Origin: UBA6168 sp041163745
Lineage (GTDB): Bacteria; Bacteroidota; Bacteroidia; Chitinophagales; Saprospiraceae
Direction of reading: 5' to 3'
NCBI GenBank assembly: GCA_041163745.1
Contig: JBEAQU010000037.1
Coordinates: forward strand, 1-64,000
Length of the DNA: 64,000 bases
Shown here: positions 6,969-15,894 of the stretch, in pieces
Layout: every line of letters begins with the position of its first letter
Numbering within the stretch: position 1 is the first letter of the stretch
Translations under genes and position numbers: made by a program
Notes under the pieces: generated by a model
The model's input: the letters and a program-made list of their open reading frames with translations, nothing else
Databases searched by the model: none
What the model was told of the DNA's origin: nothing

Positions 6969-9596
6969 ATGGATAAGCAACCCGATTTCAAGCAATACAA
7001 GTTCAGGGAGCTGAAGACCTATGCCTCCACGGAGTGGCTGGCCGATAACAAAAAGAAATACCGGCAGGTGTTCGACCGCTGGGAGACGAGTTACGTCTAT
7101 GCGGAACTTTCCTTCTACAACAAGCTCTTCGACATGGAGGACTGGGATGTGGAGGTGGAGTTGCACTGTTATCTGCTAAGGAAATCCAGGAAGGAATTGT
7201 GTGTCCTTCCCTTCAAACGCAAAGTCAGCAAATTCGACAACATCATCTACATCCGGGAAGGCTGGGGAAACAAGGAAGAAGGGAATTTTTGGAAGAAAGG
7301 CACCTATCTGTGGGAGGCTTACATCGAGGGAGAGAAGGTCGCTGCCCGCCACTTCTACATAGAGGACGCCGGACCGGACGCCTACCAGGAGGGAAACCCT
7401 TACATCCAGCTGCAATCCTTCAAGCTCTACGAAGGGGCCTACGACGATGTCATGGAAGAGGAGCGGACATACTTCACCCGATTCAACGGACTTGACACCC
7501 GGTACATCTACGCGGAGATCCTGCTGAAAAACATCCATTTCGAGAAAATCTGGCAATGCGAGCTGTTCGTGAAATTTTACAATGACGCCCGCGAACTGAA
7601 AGGACAGGTGGTCCGCCTGCAGAAAATCGAGCAAAAGGACGAATTCCTCAAAGTGAGCGCAGGGTGGGGGAGCAATGTCAAAGGATCCTGGCGCAAGGAA
7701 AAATACACCTGCGAACTGGTTTTCATGGACCGGCTGATCGCCGCCATTCCCTTCGAGGTCGGTGACGAATTCCAGGAAGGTGTCCCGTCCATCCATCAAT
7801 CCGACAATCATCCCACCATCGGGACGACATTGGCTGATGCTGCCGAGGAAACGTTCGAGGAAGTCATGGCGCGCGTGGACCATCTCGTCGGACTGACGGA
7901 CATCAAGCGGCAGATCCGGGACCATGCCAAATACATCCAGTTCCTCCAACTCCGGAAGGAAATGGGCTTTCAGGAAAAGGAATCGGTCAACCTGCACTCG
8001 GTGTTCATCGGCAATCCTGGCACAGGAAAGACCAGTGTCGCCAAGATGATGGGGCTGCTCTATCGAAAAATGGGGATTCTCTCAAAGGGACATGTCCATG
8101 TGGTCGACCGGGTGGACCTGATCGGGGAATATATCGGACAGACCGCGCCCAAGGTGAAGGATGCCATCGAAAAGGCGAGAGGAGGCGTCCTTTTCATCGA
8201 CGAAGCCTATTCCCTGGCTCGTAGCCAGGAGGACACCAAGGATTTCGGACGCGAAGTCATAGAGATTCTGGTCAAGGAAATGAGCGACGGTCCTGGTGAC
8301 ATGGCCGTCATCGTCGCTGGATACCCCAATGAAATGAGCCGCTTCCTGGACAGCAATCCAGGATTGAAATCCCGTTTCCGGCATTACTTCGAATTTGTAG
8401 ACTACCTTCCGCAGGAACTTTCGCAAATCGCCAGCTACGCTTGTCGGGAGAAGGAAGTCAGCTTATCCGCCGAGGCACGTACCAAACTTGATGAAATCAT
8501 CGTGGATGCATACCGGGACCGAGACCGCAGTTTCGGGAATGCGCGCTTTGTCTACGACCTGATTGAAAAGTCCAAGGTGGCCCTCGGCCTTCGGATCATG
8601 AGCCTGGACAATCCACGGGAAGCCTGCCAGGAGCTGATGCGTACTGTCGAGGCAGCGGATATCGCCCGCATTTATGTGAAGAACAAGCGGGAACTCCCGC
8701 ACATTCCCATAGACGAGGACCTTCTCCTGGAGTCCATGGACGAACTCAACCGGTTGATCGGCTTGTCCAAGGTGAAGGAGCAAATCATAGAACACGTTCG
8801 GCTTGTCCGTTACTTCCGGGAAACCAACCGCGATGTGCTCAACAATTTTTTCCTGCATACCGTGCTCATCGGAAACCCCGGCACCGGCAAGACCACCGTC
8901 GCCAGGATTCTGACCAAGATCTACAAGGCGCTCGGCATCCTGGAACGCGGGCACATGGTAGAGACGGACCGGCAAGGGCTGGTCTCCGGGTTCGTGGGCC
9001 AGACCGCTACCAAGACGGCCGAAAAAATAGAATCCGCCATGGGGGGCGTCCTGTTCATAGACGAGGCTTACTCCCTTGTTCAGCGCAACCAGACGGGTAA
9101 TGATTTCGGCGAGGAAGCCATCCAGACCATCCTCAAGCGGATGGAAGACCGCCGTGGCAGGTTCTTCGTGTTCGTAGCCGGTTATCCGGACAACATGGAG
9201 GCTTTTCTGAAGGCGAATCCGGGATTGAGCAGCCGTTTCGACAAGATCCTCAAGTTCGAGGACTATTCCCAGTCGGAACTGTTGCGGATTGCCATGCTGA
9301 TGTTGGAAGAAAAGGGCGTCATTCCGGCACCGGAGGCAGAGGAGCACCTCTCCTCCTACTTCCGGTTCATCCACCAGTATCGGGACAAGTACTTCGGCAA
9401 TGCGCGGACCGTCCGCCAGGTCGTTACAGAGGCCATCAAGAACCAGAACCTCCGCCTGGCAGCCCTCACTCCGGACGAACGGGAGAACATTTCCTCGAAT
9501 GTCCTATTGTTGGAGGATGTCATCCAATTCAGCCTCGAGACGGAGGATTCCATCTTCAACCGAAAAGGCATCGGTTTCCGAAGGAGCGGGGACTGA
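6969..9596 (+). CDS. Double AAA+ ATPase of the CbbX/SpoVK family with duplicated N-terminal domain
   Basis: 875 residues, soluble. The N-terminal 280 residues hold two diverged copies of one domain (about 4-135 and 150-275), each with an aromatic-rich YVYAELSFYNK / YIYAEILLKNI stretch and a later GWGxNxxGxxxK motif (GWGNKEEGNFWKKG, GWGSNVKGSWRKEK). Two AAA+ modules follow. Walker A GNPGTGKT occurs at residues 348-355 and 635-642. Each module has a Walker B ending in VLFIDEAYSL, then an AGYP sensor segment and the SRF arginine-finger region. The sequence resembles CbbX (rubisco activase) and SpoVK, and both ATP sites look intact. The closest families are remodelling ATPases, so a remodelling role is reasonable, but the target is unknown and no rubisco or sporulation gene is present. 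The N-terminal pair is probably the substrate- or partner-binding part. Confidence 0.85.
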   Translation: MDKQPDFKQYKFRELKTYASTEWLADNKKKYRQVFDRWETSYVYAELSFYNKLFDMEDWDVEVELHCYLLRKSRKELCVLPFKRKVSKFDNIIYIREGWGNKEEGNFWKKGTYLWEAYIEGEKVAARHFYIEDAGPDAYQEGNPYIQLQSFKLYEGAYDDVMEEERTYFTRFNGLDTRYIYAEILLKNIHFEKIWQCELFVKFYNDARELKGQVVRLQKIEQKDEFLKVSAGWGSNVKGSWRKEKYTCELVFMDRLIAAIPFEVGDEFQEGVPSIHQSDNHPTIGTTLADAAEETFEEVMARVDHLVGLTDIKRQIRDHAKYIQFLQLRKEMGFQEKESVNLHSVFIGNPGTGKTSVAKMMGLLYRKMGILSKGHVHVVDRVDLIGEYIGQTAPKVKDAIEKARGGVLFIDEAYSLARSQEDTKDFGREVIEILVKEMSDGPGDMAVIVAGYPNEMSRFLDSNPGLKSRFRHYFEFVDYLPQELSQIASYACREKEVSLSAEARTKLDEIIVDAYRDRDRSFGNARFVYDLIEKSKVALGLRIMSLDNPREACQELMRTVEAADIARIYVKNKRELPHIPIDEDLLLESMDELNRLIGLSKVKEQIIEHVRLVRYFRETNRDVLNNFFLHTVLIGNPGTGKTTVARILTKIYKALGILERGHMVETDRQGLVSGFVGQTATKTAEKIESAMGGVLFIDEAYSLVQRNQTGNDFGEEAIQTILKRMEDRRGRFFVFVAGYPDNMEAFLKANPGLSSRFDKILKFEDYSQSELLRIAMLMLEEKGVIPAPEAEEHLSSYFRFIHQYRDKYFGNARTVRQVVTEAIKNQNLRLAALTPDERENISSNVLLLEDVIQFSLETEDSIFNRKGIGFRRSGD

Positions 9597-9656
9597 CACG
9601 GCAACGGTAAAACCAAATTATCCAAACAACCCTGTTTCAGCACCCTAACCACTTTT

Positions 9657-11072
9657 ATGGAGCGCATCAGTGTGTTCGATATCTTCAAGATCGGCGTCGG
9701 CCCGTCCAGCTCCCATACTATGGGGCCTTGGCTGGCCACCAGGAAATTCCTCGACCGCCACGGGGTCGATGGCATCACCGGCATCCGCGTCTACCTTTAC
9801 GGCTCTTTGTCCAAGACAGGCCGGGGACACGGAACGGACATCGCGGTACTCCTCGGCCTGCAGGGATTCCTTCCCACCACCATCGATGTCAGCCGCATCG
9901 ACGAATATGTCATGCGGGTATACCATGACGGCATACTGACCTGCGACCAGCGGTGTGCCGTTCCGTTTCATCCGTTGCGGGACATCCTGTTTCTGCCGGA
10001 GAAACTTCCGTTCCATCCGAACGCCCTGACCATAGCGGCAACGTTCGAAGACGGCCGGTCCGCAGAGGAAACCTATTATTCAGTGGGTGGAGGGTTCGTC
10101 GTGCAGGAAGGTCGCGCGTCATCGGAAGCCATGGATGGCGGGCATGTTCAATTGCCCTTTCCCGTCGATTCGGAAGCGGACCTGCTGCGCTGGGTGCGGC
10201 TGACCGGAAAGAGCATTCCTTCTCTTGTCCTGGAAAACGAGTACGCATGGCGTGATGAAGACAGCATCCGACGTGGCTTGTTGGAAATTTGGCAGACCAT
10301 GAAATCCTGTATCTTCAAGGGATGCCATACCGAAGGACAGCTCCCCGGCGGTTTGTCCGTGCAACGGAGGGCAGCCCACCTCAATCGTCAGTTGCTCGAA
10401 GGAATTGAATACACAACCCTGAACGGTTGGCTACGGACCATCCGGATGAGCGGGGCCTCCTTTACCAATGTCACCCGTTGGGTCAGTTGCTTCGCCCTGG
10501 CCGTAAACGAGGAAAACGCCTCTTTCGGCAGGGTGGTCACCGCACCTACCAACGGAGCTGCCGGCGTCATCCCGGCCGTGCTGCTCTACATGGTCTGTTT
10601 CTGCCAGGTCGATTCCGAAGACGACATACTTCGTTTTCTGCTAACCGCCGGCGAAATCGGCAGCCTTTTCAAGAAGGGGTCGACCATTTCCGCCGCCATG
10701 GGTGGCTGCCAGGCGGAAATCGGGGTCTCCTCCGCCATGGCCGCCGCTGGACTTACCCAATGCCTTGGCGGCACGGCGGAACAAGTACTCATGGCCGCGG
10801 AAATCAGCATGGAACACCACCTGGGCCTGACTTGCGATCCCGTCGGCGGCTTGGTGCAGATTCCTTGTATCGAACGAAATACCATGGGAGCCATGAAGGC
10901 CATCACCGCCTCTCAGATCGCCCTGTCCAGTGATCCGAGCAAAGCCAAGGTCAGCCTGGACAACGTCATCAAGACCATGTGGGAAACCGCCCGCGACATG
11001 AGCGACAAATACAAGGAAACCGCCGATGGTGGCCTGGCCGTGCATGTATCCGTACGTGTTCCCGAATGTTGA
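9657..11072 (+). CDS. sdaA: L-serine ammonia-lyase (single-chain, iron-sulfur type)
   Basis: 471 residues. Catalyses L-serine to pyruvate plus ammonia in the cytoplasm using a [4Fe-4S] cluster. The N-terminal part has the GVGPSSSHTMGP signature of the beta (ACT-like, substrate-gate) domain. The C-terminal alpha domain has three cysteines, Cys351 (GGCQAEIG), Cys393 (CDPVGG) and Cys404 (QIPCIERN). Their spacing of 42 and 11 equals that known for the cluster ligands of the Legionella enzyme (343, 385, 396). Length is normal for the fused form. It is followed by ald, so the two could feed serine and alanine to pyruvate, though ald has its own promoter-like box. Confidence 0.95.
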   Translation: MERISVFDIFKIGVGPSSSHTMGPWLATRKFLDRHGVDGITGIRVYLYGSLSKTGRGHGTDIAVLLGLQGFLPTTIDVSRIDEYVMRVYHDGILTCDQRCAVPFHPLRDILFLPEKLPFHPNALTIAATFEDGRSAEETYYSVGGGFVVQEGRASSEAMDGGHVQLPFPVDSEADLLRWVRLTGKSIPSLVLENEYAWRDEDSIRRGLLEIWQTMKSCIFKGCHTEGQLPGGLSVQRRAAHLNRQLLEGIEYTTLNGWLRTIRMSGASFTNVTRWVSCFALAVNEENASFGRVVTAPTNGAAGVIPAVLLYMVCFCQVDSEDDILRFLLTAGEIGSLFKKGSTISAAMGGCQAEIGVSSAMAAAGLTQCLGGTAEQVLMAAEISMEHHLGLTCDPVGGLVQIPCIERNTMGAMKAITASQIALSSDPSKAKVSLDNVIKTMWETARDMSDKYKETADGGLAVHVSVRVPEC

Positions 11073-11114
11073 GAATTTTCTGACCGGAAAACGCTCCGCG
11101 TGGAGACAGCCTTC

Positions 11115-11122
11115 TATCTTTG
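11115..11122 (+). promoter_or_regulatory. -7 element (TATCTTTG) of ald
   Basis: Exact TAnnTTTG match. Transcription would start near 11128, which rules out a GTG start at 11100 and supports the ATG at 11187. Confidence 0.5.
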
Positions 11123-11186
11123 CATCCAAAATGAACAAGCCCTGCCCGATGAGGAAAAGGCACTCAACACAAATCATCGCAACATC

Positions 11187-12299
11187 ATGATCATCGCCGT
11201 ACCAAAGGAAATCAAATCCAATGAAAACAGGGTGGCCCTTACGCCCGCCGGAGCCTTGGAACTGACCAAAAGAGGTCACCAGGTGTTCATTCAGCAAGGT
11301 GCCGGAGAAAACAGCGGATTCCCGGACGAAGATTACATCGGTGCAGGCGCCGCCATCCTGGAAACAGCGGAAGCCTGCTTTGCAAAGGGCGAAATGATCA
11401 TGAAAGTCAAGGAACCCGTTGCACAGGAATATGCCCTGATACGGAAGGACCAACTCGTGTTCACTTATTTTCATTTCGCATCCCATGAGCCGCTGACAAA
11501 GGCCATGCTCGACAGCGGCGCTATTTGCCTCGCCTACGAAACTGTCGAACTCCCCGACAGGAGTTTGCCCCTGCTCATCCCGATGTCAGAAGTGGCAGGC
11601 CGAATGGCCGTGCAGGAGGGAGCCAAATATCTAGAGAAACCCATGGGGGGCATCGGGATCCTCCTCGGGGGCGTGCCCGGCGTGCAACCGGCCAAAGTGC
11701 TTGTCATCGGGGGAGGGATCGTAGGCACCCAGGCGGCGAAGATGGCGGCCGGACTCGGTGCCCAGGTCACCTTGCTGGATGTGAACCTGCCCAGGATGCG
11801 GTACCTTGCGGACGTAATGCCCGCCAATGTGGTCACCATGTACTCCAACGAGCTCAATATCCGACGACTGATCCGCAACCACGACCTCATCATCGGTGCC
11901 GTGCTGATTCCGGGCGCAAAAGCACCGCATCTCATCACCCGGGACATGTTGTCGGAAATGCGAAAAGGCACCGTCCTTGTCGATGTGGCGGTGGACCAAG
12001 GCGGTTGTTTCGAGACTACCCGCCCCACCACTCACGAAGACCCCATCTATACCATCGATGACGTCGTCCATTATTGTGTGGCCAACATGCCAGGTGCCGT
12101 TCCTTACACCTCCACCATCGGACTTACCAACGCAACGCTGCCTTATGCCATCCAATTGGCGGACAAAGGTTGGGTGAAAGCCTGCCAGGACAACGCGGCC
12201 CTGCGCCACGGTCTCAATATCGTACGGGGCAAGGTCGTGTACCAAGGAGTGGCGGAAGCGTTCGGATTGCCTTACACCTCCGTAGATACCAGTCTCTGA
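11187..12299 (+). CDS. ald: Alanine dehydrogenase
   Basis: 370 residues, the usual length. NAD-dependent oxidative deamination of L-alanine to pyruvate, or the reverse. Residues 7-20 (KEIKSNENRVALTP) are the family signature. Lys75 and His96 fall at the positions of the catalytic pair known in the Mycobacterium enzyme. The NAD fold shows GGGIVGTQAAKMAAGLGA, and the late motif CVANMPGAVP is conserved. The start is chosen at the ATG that gives MIIAVPKE, because homologues begin there and the promoter-like box lies at 11115. An upstream GTG in frame would add 29 unconserved residues. The gene ends 9 bp from the convergent ade gene. Confidence 0.95.
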   Translation: MIIAVPKEIKSNENRVALTPAGALELTKRGHQVFIQQGAGENSGFPDEDYIGAGAAILETAEACFAKGEMIMKVKEPVAQEYALIRKDQLVFTYFHFASHEPLTKAMLDSGAICLAYETVELPDRSLPLLIPMSEVAGRMAVQEGAKYLEKPMGGIGILLGGVPGVQPAKVLVIGGGIVGTQAAKMAAGLGAQVTLLDVNLPRMRYLADVMPANVVTMYSNELNIRRLIRNHDLIIGAVLIPGAKAPHLITRDMLSEMRKGTVLVDVAVDQGGCFETTRPTTHEDPIYTIDDVVHYCVANMPGAVPYTSTIGLTNATLPYAIQLADKGWVKACQDNAALRHGLNIVRGKVVYQGVAEAFGLPYTSVDTSL

Positions 12300-12308
12300 G
12301 CCATTATG

Positions 12309-13985
12309 CTATGATTCGTCTGCGACAAGCGGAACCAAACGGAAGGCATCCCCGTCGAACAACCCGGCATCACTCATTTTAAGAGACGGTATCACCAACA
12401 AAGCCATGAAGGAAAGTGTCATGAAAGGTGCCCGCAGGGGGCTGCCCAGATTCTTCCGGGCGAAAACATCCAGTTCCTGATACAGGCGGCCGACCTGCTC
12501 CGCCGGTTCGCCGGACATGATGCCGGCAATAGGTAAGGGCAGCACCTTTTCCCCCTCCGTGCGCGAAACAGCGGATATGCCACCCTTGTTCCCGATGACC
12601 AGGTTTACCGCCCGACGAATCAGTTCCTCATCGTCTCCCACCGCCACGATGTTATGGCTGTCATGCGCGACACAGGAAGCGATGGCCCCCCCCCGGATAC
12701 CGAATCCTTCGATGAAGCCGAGGGCGGGGGCTGACCTCCGGTACCGGTTCACCACCACGATGCGAAGGATGTCCTTTCCGGGATCCGGCCATACCTGTCC
12801 CGCCGCCACCGGCAGGAACCGCACCAACGGGCGGGTCACCAACTGTCCGTCCAATGCGCCTATGACCCGCACCGGAATCATATCCGCGGAACCAGGCGGA
12901 GCTTCCACCCGAAGGCTGTTCTCCGCAATCGGTCCGATGTCGAATCTATTCACCGGTGAGACCGGAACCGCCGGTATCAGGGACTTGCCATCCTTGGCCA
13001 CCAGCCGTCCTTCGATCCAGGTTTCACGGACAGAAAAATGTTCCAGGTCTTCCACCACGATGAAATCCGCCGGGTCACCCGGCCGCAGCTGACCCACCGG
13101 CAGCCGGTAGTGCCGGATGGGTGCCAGACATGCTGCCCATAGCACGTCGAACAGGTCGTACCCCAACCCCACGGCACGGGCTGCCAGGGTATTGATGTGC
13201 CCCGCCATCAGATCGTCCGGATGCTTGTCATCACTGCAGAACATCACCTGTCCGGGGAATTCCCGCAACAGGGGGATCAGGGCATCGAAATTCCTTGCCG
13301 CACTGCCCTCCCTTATCAACACCTGGACACCAAGGACCGCCTTCTCCCTTCCTTCCGCCTGACTGAAACATTCGTGGTCCGTGGAGATACCCGCTGCAAA
13401 GTACCGACGGGCCGCCTCTCCCCGTAATCCCGGCGCATGCCCGTCAACCGGCTTCCCACGGCTAGCCGCCGCGTTGAGTTTGGCCGCCACGGATGGGTCG
13501 CCAGACAGCACTCCCGGGTAATTCATCATTTCCGACAGATACAGGATGTCCGGGTCGTCGAGCAATTCGGCCACAGCCGCCGCATCGAGCTCCGCACCCG
13601 CTGTCTCGAACTCGGTCGCAGGCACGCAGGAAGGTGCGCCGAAGAAAAAGTGGAAAGGTACCGAACGACCGTTCCCCTGCATGAAACGTACCCCCTCCAC
13701 CCCCATCACATTGGCGATTTCGTGCGGGTCGGACACCGTGGCGACCGTACCATGCAAAACCGCCAAGCGGGCGAACGCGGACGGTACCATCATCGAACTC
13801 TCGATATGGACATGAGCATCGATGAATCCGGGTAGAATGAATCCGCCCCCGACCCCTCCGTCATACCGGATCGAATCGATGCGGCCCGACCGGATCGTCA
13901 ATTCCCCGTGCCGGATACAGCGCTGGTGCAGGTCCACAATCTGTCCCCTGAGGACCGTCGCTTCGTTTCCGTTCGGTATCGCCAT
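12309..13985 (-). CDS. ade: Adenine deaminase
   Basis: 558 residues, within the range of the bacterial Ade family of metal-dependent amidohydrolases. Converts adenine to hypoxanthine plus ammonia in purine salvage. Metal-binding motif GFIDAHVHIESS gives His58 and His60. SDPHEIANVMG, GHAPGL and STDHECFSQAEG are conserved family blocks, followed by FCSDDKHPDDL. The C-terminal domain with AHDSHNIVAVG is also characteristic. A TATCTTTG box is found about 90 bases upstream on the minus strand. It faces ald tail to tail. Confidence in the function is high. Confidence 0.95.
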   Translation of the reverse strand: MAIPNGNEATVLRGQIVDLHQRCIRHGELTIRSGRIDSIRYDGGVGGGFILPGFIDAHVHIESSMMVPSAFARLAVLHGTVATVSDPHEIANVMGVEGVRFMQGNGRSVPFHFFFGAPSCVPATEFETAGAELDAAAVAELLDDPDILYLSEMMNYPGVLSGDPSVAAKLNAAASRGKPVDGHAPGLRGEAARRYFAAGISTDHECFSQAEGREKAVLGVQVLIREGSAARNFDALIPLLREFPGQVMFCSDDKHPDDLMAGHINTLAARAVGLGYDLFDVLWAACLAPIRHYRLPVGQLRPGDPADFIVVEDLEHFSVRETWIEGRLVAKDGKSLIPAVPVSPVNRFDIGPIAENSLRVEAPPGSADMIPVRVIGALDGQLVTRPLVRFLPVAAGQVWPDPGKDILRIVVVNRYRRSAPALGFIEGFGIRGGAIASCVAHDSHNIVAVGDDEELIRRAVNLVIGNKGGISAVSRTEGEKVLPLPIAGIMSGEPAEQVGRLYQELDVFARKNLGSPLRAPFMTLSFMALLVIPSLKMSDAGLFDGDAFRLVPLVADES

Positions 13986-14074
13986 ATGTTGCTTGGATAG
14001 AAAGGTGAGGAAATCCAGAATTCACAGCTCATGGGTAGGGCCAGAAAGAGGTGGCCTTCCCGTTCGTTCAGTAA

Positions 14075-14082
14075 CAAAGATA
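14075..14082 (-). promoter_or_regulatory. -7 element (TATCTTTG) of ade
   Basis: Exact TAnnTTTG match on the minus strand, about 90 bases before the ade start. Confidence 0.45.
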
Positions 14083-14152
14083 ACCATTTCGACGTGATGT
14101 CGGTCTTGTCAGACGGTTCCCCGGAAACAATACGGTCATGAAGGCTTGGGAC

Positions 14153-14182
14153 AAAAAAAAAGCCCGGAGAAATTCTCCGGGC
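14153..14182 (-). terminator. Intrinsic terminator of mqnD
   Basis: Read on the minus strand: a GC-rich hairpin (GCCCGGAG arms at 14162-14169 and 14175-14182) followed directly by a run of eight or more T. It lies about 77 bases past the mqnD stop and before ade. Confidence 0.85.
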
Positions 14183-14258
14183 CTAAACGAATCTTACAAT
14201 TCTTTAACCAAAACTTACACATGTTTATTTATAGCAATACGTGTGCCAAAAATTAAAA

Positions 14259-15095
14259 CTAAGTGTAATGCATAAAAATTTCTTGGTCAGTAACAGGAAT
14301 GACACCTTTTGCCATCGCAACATCAAACAACCGCAACACGGCGCTACGACCTGTCTCCCCAAGGTTTACGGAGTAATCGTTTACATATAATGAAATATGA
14401 CTATTCATAACCGACTCATCCATCTCTTGGGCGTATTGTCTGACAAAAGACATGGCCCCCAAGGGATGTTGGAGTGCGAACCGTACGCTTCGTTCCAGGA
14501 CACGGTTGAATGTTCGCCGAAGGGCAGGGGAGAGCTCCCTGCGGATGACGATACCGCCCAAGGGTATAGGCAAACCGGTCGATTCCTCCCAGAACGCACC
14601 TAGGTCCATCAATTTGACCAGGCCTTTTTCGGCATAGGTGAACCGGTTCTCATGAATGATTAGTCCGGCTGCGACCGATCCTTCCAGTACCGCCTGCTCG
14701 ATGTCGGAAAAGATCATCTCTTGTTTTTGTCGGGCGCTCGGATAAGCGAGCGAGAGCAGGAAGTTCGCAGTGGTGAATCGTCCCGGAATGGCAATGGGCC
14801 CTTCCAGCAGGGTGCGGTCGTCCAGATGCGTCCGGGCAATCAGCAAAGGTCCGCACCCATGTCCGAGGGCACTGCCCGCATCAAGCAGGACATATTTCTG
14901 CAGGACCATGGCAAAGGCATGATAGCTGAGCTTGGTGACGTCCAGGTCGCCACGGAAGGCCCGCTTGTTAAGGGATTCCACATCCTCGATGAATGTTTCG
15001 AAGCTGAGTCCTTCCGTGTCGACTTTCCCATGCAACATCGCATCGAACAGGAAAGTGTCGTTGGGACAGGAGGAGAAGCCGAGGGTCAGTTTCAT
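14259..15095 (-). CDS. mqnD: 1,4-dihydroxy-6-naphthoate synthase (menaquinone, futalosine pathway)
   Basis: 278 residues, typical length. MqnD converts cyclic dehypoxanthine futalosine to 1,4-dihydroxy-6-naphthoate, a late soluble step of the futalosine route to menaquinone. The N-terminus LTLGFSSCPNDTFLF, then DVTKLSYHAF, GCGPLL and GLIIHE are the family's conserved blocks within a periplasmic-binding-protein-like fold. IPLGGIVIRR lies in the second lobe. No other mqn genes are in the window. It is divergent from the pseudouridine synthase, with 74 bp between, and is followed by a clear intrinsic terminator. The presence of MqnD implies that this organism makes menaquinone by the futalosine route rather than by MenA-F. 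Confidence 0.95.
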   Translation of the reverse strand: MKLTLGFSSCPNDTFLFDAMLHGKVDTEGLSFETFIEDVESLNKRAFRGDLDVTKLSYHAFAMVLQKYVLLDAGSALGHGCGPLLIARTHLDDRTLLEGPIAIPGRFTTANFLLSLAYPSARQKQEMIFSDIEQAVLEGSVAAGLIIHENRFTYAEKGLVKLMDLGAFWEESTGLPIPLGGIVIRRELSPALRRTFNRVLERSVRFALQHPLGAMSFVRQYAQEMDESVMNSHISLYVNDYSVNLGETGRSAVLRLFDVAMAKGVIPVTDQEIFMHYT

Positions 15096-15154
15096 TTTTC
15101 CGTTGTTGATCCAGTTGAGGGGATGGGAAGGTGAACGGGGATGCGAATTTGTCG

Positions 15155-15162
15155 TAATTTAG
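15155..15162 (+). promoter_or_regulatory. -7-like element (TAATTTAG) before the pseudouridine synthase
   Basis: One mismatch from TAnnTTTG and only 7 bases before the ATG at 15170. If used, the transcript would be leaderless or nearly so. Confidence 0.35.
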
Positions 15163-15169
15163 CACCCTT

Positions 15170-15844
15170 ATGGAAATACTGTTCGAAGACAACCACCTCA
15201 TTGCGGTTAACAAACCGGCCGGCCTGCTTGTTCAGGGGGACCAGACAGGGGATGCCCCCATTGGTGATTATGTGAAACTATACATCAAGGACCGGTATGC
15301 GAAGCCAGGAGATGTGTTCCTTGGCGTCATACATCGGCTGGACAGGCCGGCCAGCGGGGTGACGGTCTTTGCACGGACCAGTAAGTCGCTGGAACGGATG
15401 AACCGCCTGTTTGCAGAGCGGCAGATACGCAAGACCTACCTGGCCATCGTCGGACGCCGGCCCGACGAGTTGTCCGGAAGCCTGACCCATTACATTCTCA
15501 AGGATCCTTCAAAGAACATCGTCAAGGCGTTCGACCAGCCCAGCAACCGGGCCAAAGATGCCAGGAAGGCGGAGCTGAGCTACCAACTGGTCGGGGAGAT
15601 CGGACAGTTTTTCCTCCTCGAAATCGAGTTGCACACCGGGCGGCCCCACCAAATCCGTGCCCAGCTGGCGAAAATCGGGTGCCCGATCCGGGGGGATGTC
15701 AAGTATGGCTATCCCAAGCCCAACTCCGACGGATCCATCAACCTGCACTGCCAATCCCTGTCTTTCCTGCATCCGGTTAAGAAGGAACCTGTCACCATAG
15801 AAGGTGACCCTCCCCGAGAGCAGGCATGGAACCTCTTCCGGTGA
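15170..15844 (+). CDS. RluA-family RNA pseudouridine synthase
   Basis: 224 residues, a short RluA/RluC/TruC-type enzyme without an S4 domain. It isomerises specific uridines in rRNA or tRNA to pseudouridine. HRLDRPASGV at 55-64 contains the catalytic Asp58. The N-terminus EDNHLIAVNKPAGLLV and the later HTGRPHQIRAQLA are the other two conserved family blocks. Target position cannot be deduced. It is the first of a short plus-strand run with hbd and dapF, with gaps of 50 and 9 bp, so co-transcription is likely. Confidence 0.9.
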   Translation: MEILFEDNHLIAVNKPAGLLVQGDQTGDAPIGDYVKLYIKDRYAKPGDVFLGVIHRLDRPASGVTVFARTSKSLERMNRLFAERQIRKTYLAIVGRRPDELSGSLTHYILKDPSKNIVKAFDQPSNRAKDARKAELSYQLVGEIGQFFLLEIELHTGRPHQIRAQLAKIGCPIRGDVKYGYPKPNSDGSINLHCQSLSFLHPVKKEPVTIEGDPPREQAWNLFR

Positions 15845-15894
15845 TGCCCCAGCGAACAACTTGATCCTTCATCTGTCAAACCAAATTCATCACC

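Noticed and set aside
6969..9596. Double AAA+ protein considered as a ClpB/ClpA chaperone or a phage-defence ATPase
   Set aside because: Both modules resemble CbbX/SpoVK rather than Clp, and no nuclease, protease or other defence gene is adjacent.
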